From Deltaproteobacteria bacterium (GTDB lineage: Bacteria; Myxococcota_A; UBA796; SXON01), in assembly GCA_947445035.1 (NCBI GenBank), contig CANFCK010000021.1, positions 1-64,000 of the forward strand: a stretch of 64,000 bases of DNA, written 5' to 3'. The position numbers were made by a program, and so were the translations under genes. The notes beneath the pieces were generated by a model. It was given only the letters and a program-made list of their open reading frames with translations. It had not been told where the DNA came from and searched no databases. This document shows, piece after piece, positions 16,311 through 24,171 of this stretch (positions are counted from its first letter, which is position 1; each line of letters begins with the position of its first letter).

Positions 16311-17846
16311 ATGCCGCTGCTCTCGCTGGTCACCTTCCTCCCCGTCGCCCTCGCGCTGCTCGTGGCCGTCATGCCCAAGGAGGCCGCACGCTCCGGCGCC
16401 CTCGCCGCGTCGTTGGTGGTCTTTGCTGCCTCGCTCCCGCTTTGGTTCGGCTACGACCCCGCCGGAGCCGAGTACCAGTTCGTCGAAAAGCACCCGTGGA
16501 TCGAGTCGTGGGGCGTCGGCTACCACCTCGGCCTGGACGGCGTCAGCCTCCTCTTGGTGTTGCTCACCACTGCCTTGACCCCGCTCATCCTGCTCGCCGG
16601 CTTCTCAGGCGTGCACGAGAAATACCGGGGGTACGCGGCGCTGATGTTGGCCCTCGAAGGCGCGATGATCGGCACCTTCGTGTCGCTCGACACCTTCTTG
16701 TTTTACATCTTCTGGGAGCTCGTGCTCCTCCCGATGTACTTCCTCATCGGCATCTGGGGCGGTGAACGCCGCATCTACGCCGCAGTGAAGCTGTTCGTCT
16801 ACACGGTGGCGGGCTCGCTCTTGATGCTGGTCGCGCTGATCGGGCTGTACTGGGCGCACTACGAGCAGACTGGTGCCTGGTCGACGGACCTCGGCGACCT
16901 CTTGGCGCTGACGCTCAGCCCCGACACCCAGAAGTGGATGTTCGCATTCCTAGCGATCGCCTTCGCGATCAAGGTGCCGATGTTCCCGGTCCACACCTGG
17001 CTTCCCGACGCCCACGTCGAGGCGCCGACAGGGGGCTCGGTGGTGCTGGCGGGCGTCATGCTCAAGATGGGAACGTACGGCTTCTACCGATTCGCGATGC
17101 CGCTGTTTCCCGACGCGGTCACCGCCTACGGGCCCGTGCTGATCGGCCTCGCGGTTACCGGCATCCTCTACGGCGCGCTGGTGGCGCTGGTGCAGGACGA
17201 CGTCAAGAAGCTCGTCGCCTACAGCTCCGTCAGCCACCTTGGTTACGTGATGCTCGGCCTCTTCGCGCTCAACGCGCCGGGCGTCAGCGGCGCCATCTTC
17301 CAGATGCTGAACCACGGCGTCTCGACCGGCGCGTTGTTCTTCCTGGTTGGGGTGCTCTACGAACGGAGGCATACCCGCGCGATCGCCGACTACGGGGGGC
17401 TCACCAAGGTGATGCCGAAGTTCGCCCTCATCTTCATGATCATGACCTTCAGCTCGATCGGGCTGCCCGGCCTCAACGGCTTCGTCGGTGAGTTCATGAT
17501 CCTCATCGGCAGCTTCCAGTACGCGCCGATGTGGACGGTCGCGGCCGCAACCGGTGTCATCTTCGGCGCTGCCTACATGCTGTGGGTCTTCCAGCGGATG
17601 ATGTTCGGGCCGCTCAAGAACGAAGCCAACCGGAACCTCCCCGACCTCAGCGCGCGCGAGCTCACCTACCTGATGCCGCTGGTCATCCTCGCCTTCGTGC
17701 TGGGCATCTACCCCCAGCCCTTCCTGGACCGGATCAACCCCTCCGTGGAGCGCTTCGTCGCCCGGATGGAGGAGCACTTCGACGAATCTCCCTATTCGTG
17801 CGGTAACGCCTGCCTTCCGAGCTGGCTTTCCAAGGAGACCCACTGA
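16311..17846 (+). CDS. nuoM: NADH-quinone oxidoreductase subunit M
   Basis: 511 aa. Antiporter-like proton pump subunit. Seen: FYIFWELVLLPMYFLIGIWG (conserved Glu), KVPMFPVHTWLPDAHVEAPT (pumping Lys and the PD motif), DDVKKLVAYSSVSHLGYVML and SSIGLPGLNGFVGEF. About 14 membrane helices are expected. It shares one base with nuoN. Confidence 0.95.
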   Translation: MPLLSLVTFLPVALALLVAVMPKEAARSGALAASLVVFAASLPLWFGYDPAGAEYQFVEKHPWIESWGVGYHLGLDGVSLLLVLLTTALTPLILLAGFSGVHEKYRGYAALMLALEGAMIGTFVSLDTFLFYIFWELVLLPMYFLIGIWGGERRIYAAVKLFVYTVAGSLLMLVALIGLYWAHYEQTGAWSTDLGDLLALTLSPDTQKWMFAFLAIAFAIKVPMFPVHTWLPDAHVEAPTGGSVVLAGVMLKMGTYGFYRFAMPLFPDAVTAYGPVLIGLAVTGILYGALVALVQDDVKKLVAYSSVSHLGYVMLGLFALNAPGVSGAIFQMLNHGVSTGALFFLVGVLYERRHTRAIADYGGLTKVMPKFALIFMIMTFSSIGLPGLNGFVGEFMILIGSFQYAPMWTVAAATGVIFGAAYMLWVFQRMMFGPLKNEANRNLPDLSARELTYLMPLVILAFVLGIYPQPFLDRINPSVERFVARMEEHFDESPYSCGNACLPSWLSKETH

Positions 17847-19309
17847 TGTCGCCGGTCATGGATTGGATGCTGCTGGCCGCGCCGCTGCTGCTCTTGGCGG
17901 GGATGGGCGTGGTGATGATGGTGATGGCAGCCGTGCTGCGCCCGATGCCCCGAACCCTCTCCTGGGGAGTGGCCTGCGGCACGGTAGCGTTGAGCCTGGG
18001 CCTGGTGGCCCGATCCGCCGGTGAGCCAGCCAGTGACGCGTTCGCGGGGATGTTGCGCATCGACGCCTACGGGCACTTCTTCGCCTGTGCCGCGCTGCTC
18101 GGCGGCCTCTTCGCGCTGCTGGTCAGCGACGGCTACATGGACCGCATCGGCGTCCGAGTCGGCGAGTTCTACTCCTTGGTCCTCTTCGCGCTCTGCGGCA
18201 TGCTGGGCATGGCGTACAGCAGCGACCTGATGATGGCGTTCATCGCCCTCGAGGTCATGAGCATCGCGGTGTACACGCTGTGCGCGATCAAGCGCGCCGA
18301 TGACCGTGCCGTCGAATCGGCCTTCAAGTACTTCATCCTCGGCGCGTTCTCGTCGGGCATCCTGCTTTACGGCGTCGCGATGATCTACGGCGCCACGGGC
18401 ACCACCTCGCTGACCGGAATCGCCCACTTCCTCGCGGCCGGCCATGGCGACGTGCCGCGGCTGCTGCTTTTGGGCGGCGCGCTGCTGCTGGTCGGGTTCG
18501 GCTTCAAGGTCGCAAGCGTGCCCTTCCACATGTGGGCCCCAGACGTCTACCAGGGCGCTCCCACCGCGGTGACGGCGCTGATGGCGACCGGGGTCAAGGC
18601 CGCCAGTTTCGCCGCCTTTGGGCGGGTGGTCATCGGCACCTTTGGCGAGGACGCCAGCCACTGGGCGGGCGGCCTGTGGGGGATGGCGGCGCTCACGATG
18701 CTCGTCGGCAACATCGGCGCCTTGGTGCAGGACGACCTCAAGCGGATGTTCGCCTACAGCAGCATCGCCCACGCCGGCTATTTGCTCATGGCGCTCTCTT
18801 CGGTCACGACGGCGGGGGAAACCCACCCCGCGCTCGGCAGCCTCGCCTTCTACATATTGGCCTACACCTTTATGAATGCCGGTGCCTTCGCGGTGCTGTC
18901 GCAGATGACGGATGCCCACGGTGCCGACGCCACGCACATCGATCGCCTCTCCGGGCTGGGAAAGAAGCACCCGATGGTGGCGCTGGGTCTGTCGATCTGC
19001 CTCATCTCGCTCGCAGGCCTCCCCCCGACGATGGGCTTCGTGGGCAAGTTCTACCTTTTCTCGGCGGCCGTCGGTGCGGGTCAGCTCGGGCTGGCCGTCG
19101 TCGGGGCCATCGGCGCGGCGGCCGGCGTCTACTACTACCTCCGCCCGATGATCTACATGTACATGCGCGAAGGCGAGCCAGAGTTGGCCTCGGATGGCCG
19201 CGCGCGGCTGGCGCTCGCGATCACCACGGCGTTGTTGCTCGCCTTCGGCCTGATGCCCGGCCCGGTGATCGAGTGGGCGGACGCGTCGGTTCGATCCGTT
19301 CTGGGCTAA
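17846..19309 (+). CDS. nuoN: NADH-quinone oxidoreductase subunit N
   Basis: 487 aa. Third antiporter-like proton pump subunit and last gene of the operon. Seen: MAFIALEVMSIAVYTLCAIK (conserved Glu), FKVASVPFHMWAPDVYQGAP (pumping Lys and the PD motif), DDLKRMFAYSSIAHAGYLLM and LAGLPPTMGFVGKFYLF. The complete order A to N with separate C and D genes shows a full 14-subunit, NADH-using complex I. Confidence 0.95.
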   Translation: MSPVMDWMLLAAPLLLLAGMGVVMMVMAAVLRPMPRTLSWGVACGTVALSLGLVARSAGEPASDAFAGMLRIDAYGHFFACAALLGGLFALLVSDGYMDRIGVRVGEFYSLVLFALCGMLGMAYSSDLMMAFIALEVMSIAVYTLCAIKRADDRAVESAFKYFILGAFSSGILLYGVAMIYGATGTTSLTGIAHFLAAGHGDVPRLLLLGGALLLVGFGFKVASVPFHMWAPDVYQGAPTAVTALMATGVKAASFAAFGRVVIGTFGEDASHWAGGLWGMAALTMLVGNIGALVQDDLKRMFAYSSIAHAGYLLMALSSVTTAGETHPALGSLAFYILAYTFMNAGAFAVLSQMTDAHGADATHIDRLSGLGKKHPMVALGLSICLISLAGLPPTMGFVGKFYLFSAAVGAGQLGLAVVGAIGAAAGVYYYLRPMIYMYMREGEPELASDGRARLALAITTALLLAFGLMPGPVIEWADASVRSVLG

Positions 19310-19356
19310 TCACGGAAAGCGTAGCTGGGAGGCCGGAGGGAACGCCGCGGTATGGG

Positions 19357-19374
19357 AAGGGGCGTGTGCCCCTT
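19357..19374 (+). terminator. Hairpin after nuoN, possible terminator
   Basis: A perfect 7-base inverted repeat, AAGGGGC-GTGT-GCCCCTT, lies about 50 bases after the nuoN stop and before the next promoter. No run of T follows directly, so intrinsic termination is only a possibility. Confidence 0.35.
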
Positions 19375-19406
19375 GCGCCTGTTTCTGGGTAGCGTCGTCG
19401 TGCCGG

Positions 19407-19435
19407 TCGCAAGCGGGCGCCGTCCCAGGTATAAT
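19407..19435 (+). promoter_or_regulatory. Sigma-70-like promoter for lipoprotein operon
   Basis: A perfect TATAAT (19430-19435) stands out in GC-rich sequence 28 bases before the ATG at 19463. The -35 position 17 bases upstream reads TCGCAA, a weak match. Start of transcription would fall near 19442, giving a leader of about 20 bases with GGAG before the ATG. Confidence 0.5.
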
Positions 19436-19462
19436 CGCTCGGCTTACCCGTCTGGAGCGTTC

Positions 19463-21283
19463 ATGCGCGTCGTCCTCGCCCTTCTCCCGTTGTTCTTCGT
19501 CGGCTGCGATACGCCCGCGGTGGACCCCGACACCCTGGGCACCCAGGATCAGGTCCTCACGTTCTGGCCACCCGAAGCCGGCCGTGCCACCGAGGTGAAC
19601 GCACGTATCACCTCGACGAATTCGATCTTCGACTTCACCGGGAACACGCTCGACCTCGGCGGCGGCGTCACGGTCAACAGCGTCACCGTGCTCGATGGGT
19701 GGACGATCACCGCCAACCTTCTCGTCGACCCGGCGGCCGAGCTGGGCTCGCGGGACGCTCACCTCAACACCACCACCGGGGACCACACGATCACCGGCGC
19801 GTTGATCATCGTGGACGACAGCTTCACGCTCGCGCCATCACGCGCCAAGATCGGCGAACACATGCAGGTAGAGCTGATCGGTCAGAACACCGAGTGGGTC
19901 TCGGGGCAGACGTGGGCGGGGTTCGGCGACGGGATCGAGGTCAACGCCGTGGACGTGCTGAGCGAAACGTACATGCTCGCCGACATCAGCGTGGCGCCCG
20001 AGGCGATCCCCGGCCTGCGCGACGTCTATGTTGAAAACGGGAACGACCTTACGACGCAGTTCGACGCCTTCCAGGTCGACCGCATCGGCCTTTCAGCGCT
20101 CTTCGATCCCTCAGAGGTCACCCAAGGCCAGACCGTCACGTTCTCGATCTACGGGAAGGACACGCACTTCGGGCCCCGGTCCAAGATCCGCTTCTTCCAG
20201 TACGGCGACGAGAAAGAAGACATCATCATCGACAGCATCACCGTCATCGACGAAGAGAACCTGTACGGTCAGCTCACCGTCAGCAACGCGGCCGAGCTCG
20301 GCACGCGTGATGTGCTCGTCACCACCGGCACCGAAGGGGTGTTCATCGAAGACGGCACAAACGTGCTCGATGGCGAGATCGACCTCGGAAACGTCGGCAT
20401 CTCGCGGTGGTTCCGCGTCAGCCGCGGGATCGACAACGCCTCAGGTGCAATCAGCGAAGGCGTGTCCGTGGGCGTGCTCTTCTACCTGCCCCTCGATCCG
20501 CCGTGCCCGCCGGACCCAGAGTCGAACTGCACGGACGGGCTGGACAACGACAACGACGAGTTCACGGACTGCAATGACAGCGACTGCGAGACCAGCCCCG
20601 CGTGTGCGGGTGGCCCGATGCCGTACGACAGCAACGGCGTTTGGCGCACCTACGAGACCGGCGGCTCGGCAGACTGCCCGGCCAACGAAACCGTCAGTGC
20701 AGGCGACCACGTTTGGCTCGAGTCCGACTGCAACATCATCACCCTGGACAAGCACGTCGACGGCGCGTCCGGGATGATCTACTACACCAAAGACGATGTT
20801 TCCCTGTCCGATTATTGCTTCGACCAGATGTACGCCCTCCACACCGAAGGCGACCCCGACGGCATTCCCGAGGAGATCGTCGAAAACGCACAGCCGACGG
20901 TGCCAGCCGACTTCGTGATGGTGGATCCCGAATGGTGGGGGAACTACACCATCAGCCGGGCGGAAGAAATCTTCTACACCTGGGCGCTCGCCGACGACCC
21001 CAGCATCCCCGGCGCGTTGACCTACCCGGACGCGATCTTCTTCACGTCCATCTCCGGCGCATTGGTCGAGCCCGAAGGGGCCAACGGCTACGCGGGGTCC
21101 CTGCCCTGGGACGACGGGCTGCACAGCTACATCCCCGACGAACTGAGCCAACTCAAAGAGGGCAACGCCACCTTCACCGCCGGATCCTCCATCGAGGGTC
21201 CGCCCGTGGGCTTCAGCTTCAGTACCGTGACCACCAAGAGCAGCTCCTCCGTGGCGGTCTCGGGGACGGTCATCCTCGAATGA
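19463..21283 (+). CDS. Large secreted lipoprotein with TIG-like repeats
   Basis: 606 aa from ATG 19463 (GGAG a few bases upstream). The lipobox LFFVGC puts the lipidated Cys at residue 14. The N-terminal 330 residues contain three repeats of about 100 residues, each starting near a P/F-x-x-V-T-x-G-type strand and ending with L-G-[ST]-R-D-[AV]-x-[LV] (GSRDAHLNTTTG, LRDVYVENG, GTRDVLVTTG), resembling IPT/TIG beta-sandwich domains. A calcium-binding-like loop rich in Asp and Asn follows (DGLDNDNDEFTDCNDSDC, about residues 355-372). The C-terminal half is not recognised and has several Cys. It heads a five-gene operon of exported lipoproteins. A surface or structural role is likely; no enzyme motif was found. 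Confidence 0.7.
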   Translation: MRVVLALLPLFFVGCDTPAVDPDTLGTQDQVLTFWPPEAGRATEVNARITSTNSIFDFTGNTLDLGGGVTVNSVTVLDGWTITANLLVDPAAELGSRDAHLNTTTGDHTITGALIIVDDSFTLAPSRAKIGEHMQVELIGQNTEWVSGQTWAGFGDGIEVNAVDVLSETYMLADISVAPEAIPGLRDVYVENGNDLTTQFDAFQVDRIGLSALFDPSEVTQGQTVTFSIYGKDTHFGPRSKIRFFQYGDEKEDIIIDSITVIDEENLYGQLTVSNAAELGTRDVLVTTGTEGVFIEDGTNVLDGEIDLGNVGISRWFRVSRGIDNASGAISEGVSVGVLFYLPLDPPCPPDPESNCTDGLDNDNDEFTDCNDSDCETSPACAGGPMPYDSNGVWRTYETGGSADCPANETVSAGDHVWLESDCNIITLDKHVDGASGMIYYTKDDVSLSDYCFDQMYALHTEGDPDGIPEEIVENAQPTVPADFVMVDPEWWGNYTISRAEEIFYTWALADDPSIPGALTYPDAIFFTSISGALVEPEGANGYAGSLPWDDGLHSYIPDELSQLKEGNATFTAGSSIEGPPVGFSFSTVTTKSSSSVAVSGTVILE

Positions 21284-22158
21284 GGCTCCTGGCCCTCGCC
21301 ACCCTGGTCGGGTGCATCGAAAGCGGCGTCACCGCCATCGACTTGGACGCAATCGCGGTCGTGAACGGCGACTTCGACGACATTGCGGCCACGCTCGCGC
21401 GCAACGACATCGGCAGCGTGGACTTCAACGGCTACATCGCCCAATCCACGACCTGGGTGGGGGACGAACCTCCCACGCGCGACGACCCCGGGCGAACCGT
21501 GGAATCCTTGTTCACCGAGCCGGTACCCGGCGAGGGCAAGTTCCAGATCGAGAAGTTCAACATCGTCTTCCTCAACAGCGGTACCCGTGGCCTCAACGCC
21601 TTCCGGTACAACTACACGATGGAGACCGACGACAGCCTGCTCCTCGACCCCACCGCCATGCAGAACGCTTGCGACTACGTCGACGGGGGTGGCTCGCTCT
21701 TCGTGACCGACTGGTCCTACGACCTCATCGAGTTCTGCTGGCCCGACGCGATCGAGTTCCTCGAGGACGACACGGCCGTGGACGGCGCGCAGCTCGGCGT
21801 GGCGAGCACGGTGCTCGCCGACATCGACGACGAGGCGTTGCGGGAGCTTCTGGGGACGAGCGTCATCAACGTAGAGTTCAACTACTCCGACTTCGCGGTC
21901 ATGGAAAAAGTAGGTTCGGACACCGAAGTCCTGGTCAGCGGCGACGTCATCTATGACCCGGTCGGCAGCGAGGAGCCGACAGTGATGGCCGGCGCGCCCC
22001 TCGCGGTGCGAATCCCGGTGAACCGGGGCCAAATCGTCTATTCCAGCTTCCACATGTTCCCACAGACGACGGTTTTCGCCGACGCGCTTTTGTTCCGGGG
22101 CCTCGACGGGCTGGAACGCGGCGACGGCGACAAGAGCCAGGAGGCGGCCGGTGAATAA
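21280..22158 (+). CDS. Predicted lipoprotein with GATase-like fold
   Basis: 292 aa, ATGA overlap with the preceding gene. The signal peptide is MRLLALATLVGC (Cys 12). The middle has IVFLNSGTRGLNAFRYNY and later YVDGGGSLFVTDWSYDLIEF, a pattern seen in ThuA/DUF4350-type domains of class I amidotransferase-like fold, where a strand is followed by a Gly-rich turn and a D-W-S/T stretch. No catalytic Cys is obvious, so it may be a binding domain. The C-terminus has RIPVNRGQIVYSSFHMFPQ, also typical of that fold. Role unknown. It is translated with its neighbours, which are all exported. Confidence 0.55.
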   Translation: MRLLALATLVGCIESGVTAIDLDAIAVVNGDFDDIAATLARNDIGSVDFNGYIAQSTTWVGDEPPTRDDPGRTVESLFTEPVPGEGKFQIEKFNIVFLNSGTRGLNAFRYNYTMETDDSLLLDPTAMQNACDYVDGGGSLFVTDWSYDLIEFCWPDAIEFLEDDTAVDGAQLGVASTVLADIDDEALRELLGTSVINVEFNYSDFAVMEKVGSDTEVLVSGDVIYDPVGSEEPTVMAGAPLAVRIPVNRGQIVYSSFHMFPQTTVFADALLFRGLDGLERGDGDKSQEAAGE

Positions 22159-23638
22159 GCTTAGCGTACTTCCCTTTCTCGTATGCACGGCCTGCATCGA
22201 GGCGAGCTTCACCCAGATCGTGAAGAACGACGTGTTCCAACAGAAGCGCAAAAACACGGTGGACGTGATCCTGGTCATCGACAACAGCTGCTCGATGATT
22301 GAAGAGCAGAAGAAACTCGCCACCAACTTCGACGCCTTCATCCAGTACTTCGAGGGCACGGACGTCGACTGGCAGATGGGCGTAACCACCACCGACGTGG
22401 AAACCGACACGGCGCGGGGACGACTGATTGGCGGTGATGACGAGATCGTGCTTTTGGACGGTGACGGCAAAGAGCAGGAACGGGTCAAGTACGACCGCGA
22501 GTGGCTGATCACGTCGGGTCAGGCCCTGGCGCTCGATCCGACCTGGTTCAATGCGGTGAGCAACGACAAGCGCGATCACTGGTGCGAGGTCGGGGCGGGC
22601 ACGCCCGGGCAAGCCAACGCCTCGTGTGGCCTCGATGCGGAGGGGAGCGGCGTTGATACTCGCTACGGGGGCATCATCGTGACCGAAATCATGGCCGACC
22701 CCGACGCGGTGGCGGACAACCTTGGAGAGTGGATCGAGCTCACCAACATCGACACGGTCGAGTGGGACCTCTCCGAGTGGATCCTGCGGGACGACGGCCG
22801 GAATGGATTCGCGTTCCCAGCGGGCTCGATCATCGCTCCGGGTGGAACGCTGGTGCTTGCGCGCTCGGCGGAAGACACCCTCAACGGGGGGGTGATTGCC
22901 GACATCGCCATGGGGGATGACTTCACGCTCAACAACGGCGTGCTGCTCCTCGGCCCGCTCACCGAGGGCCCGAGTGAGATCTTCGCGGAAATGGTTGCGC
23001 AAGGCACGTCTGGCTCGGGCCTGGAGCAAGGTCTCGAAGCCGTGAAGCTCGCGACCTCGCCCGACATGCTCGCAGGGACCAACGCCGGTCTGGTCCGTGA
23101 GGACGCCAACCTCACCATCCTGATCGTGTCGGACGAAGAGGACAGCTCCCCCGACCCGGTCGACGACTACCTGTCCGCCTTTGCCGAGCTCAAGGGTGAC
23201 GCGGCCTATCGTGACCACAGCATCATGAACGTCTCAGGTGTCATCGGCGCCGACCCGCCGGCCTTCGACGGCGAGCCGAGCTGTCGTTCGGACAACGGCG
23301 CTGCCGACTACGGCCACCGTTACGTCGATGCCATCGAGAAGACAGGCGGCCTCGTCGACTCGATATGTGACGACGACTTCGCGCCGATCGTCGCCGAGCT
23401 GGGCTTGGTGCTTTCGGGGCTGCTCTCCGAGTTCGAACTCAGCCGCTACCCCGACCTCGAAAGCCTCAAGGTCGGGCTCTACGCCACGGACGACACCGAC
23501 AGTAAGCTCCAAGACCTGACCTTGAACACCCACTTCACCTATGTCGAAGAGCGCAACTCCATCCGCTTCGAGCAGGAGCAGGTGCCCGATAGCGAACAGT
23601 ACATCGTGGTCGAGTACCAGATCCGGAGCGGCGGATGA
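22151..23638 (+). CDS. VWA-domain lipoprotein with inserted lamin-tail domain
   Basis: 495 aa from GTG 22151, overlapping the previous gene by 8 bases. The signal peptide has Cys residues at VCTAC. Residues about 35-85 start a von Willebrand A domain with a MIDAS-like DNSCSM motif and QMGVTTTDVETD. Before the fold is complete, a lamin-tail (LTD) domain intervenes at about residues 172-285 (GIIVTEIMADPDAV, GEWIELTNID, GWN-like WILRDDG, IIAPGGTLVLARS). The VWA domain resumes with GTSGSGLEQGLEAVKLAT and LTILIVSDEEDSS. This nested order is unusual. VWA domains bind proteins through a metal ion; lamin-tail domains in bacteria occur on secreted proteins and nucleases. Probably an extracellular adhesion or assembly factor. 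Confidence 0.75.
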   Translation: MNKLSVLPFLVCTACIEASFTQIVKNDVFQQKRKNTVDVILVIDNSCSMIEEQKKLATNFDAFIQYFEGTDVDWQMGVTTTDVETDTARGRLIGGDDEIVLLDGDGKEQERVKYDREWLITSGQALALDPTWFNAVSNDKRDHWCEVGAGTPGQANASCGLDAEGSGVDTRYGGIIVTEIMADPDAVADNLGEWIELTNIDTVEWDLSEWILRDDGRNGFAFPAGSIIAPGGTLVLARSAEDTLNGGVIADIAMGDDFTLNNGVLLLGPLTEGPSEIFAEMVAQGTSGSGLEQGLEAVKLATSPDMLAGTNAGLVREDANLTILIVSDEEDSSPDPVDDYLSAFAELKGDAAYRDHSIMNVSGVIGADPPAFDGEPSCRSDNGAADYGHRYVDAIEKTGGLVDSICDDDFAPIVAELGLVLSGLLSEFELSRYPDLESLKVGLYATDDTDSKLQDLTLNTHFTYVEERNSIRFEQEQVPDSEQYIVVEYQIRSGG

Positions 23639-24171
23639 TCGTGCACCTTCTCCTCTTCGTCCTGGGCTGCGGAGTCAGCACCAAAGACGAATGCAACGCG
23701 GACACCCCCTGCCCGTTCGGCGAAGAATGCATCGAGGGGCAGTGCGTCGCGCAGACCTGCGCCACGTCGAGCCAGTGCGCCATCGAACAGTTCTGCGGTG
23801 ACGACAATCTCTGCGCGGCAGGCTGTGCCGAGCACACCGACTGCCGATTCGGCGACCTTTGCGACGAAGCGTCCGCCACGTGCACCGAAGCCGAGTGCAC
23901 CGACACCAAGCTCGACTGCGGCTTTGGCGAGTTCTGCTCGATGACCGGCGAGTGTTACGACGCCGGCGGGTACTTCTGCCAGGACTGCGAAGACGACCCG
24001 GACTGCGGCGGCAACGGGAATCGTTGCCTCTGGGGCTACTGCGGCGTGCAGTGCGACTCCGACCGCGACTGTCCGGGCGGGTACGACTGCCTGGCCCTCT
24101 CAGACGGCACGGGCAACATCATCGACCACCAGTGCTACTCGACCTGCTACCTGATGGAAGGCCGCGAGTGA
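23635..24171 (+). CDS. Cysteine-rich secreted lipoprotein
   Basis: 178 aa, ATGA overlap with the previous gene. The signal peptide is MIVHLLLFVLGC (Cys 12). The mature protein has Cys in repeating units of about 20 residues, such as CPFGEECIEGQC, CAIEQFCGDDNLC, CRFGDLCDEASATC, CGFGEFCSMTGEC and CPGGYDCLALSDG. Units with the pattern C-x-x-G-x-x-C are common in myxobacterial surface proteins, often called Dickkopf-like or EGF-like Cys-rich repeats. They are stabilised by disulfides. No enzymatic motif. It may be a binding partner of the VWA protein upstream or of the large protein downstream. Confidence 0.65.
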   Translation: MIVHLLLFVLGCGVSTKDECNADTPCPFGEECIEGQCVAQTCATSSQCAIEQFCGDDNLCAAGCAEHTDCRFGDLCDEASATCTEAECTDTKLDCGFGEFCSMTGECYDAGGYFCQDCEDDPDCGGNGNRCLWGYCGVQCDSDRDCPGGYDCLALSDGTGNIIDHQCYSTCYLMEGRE

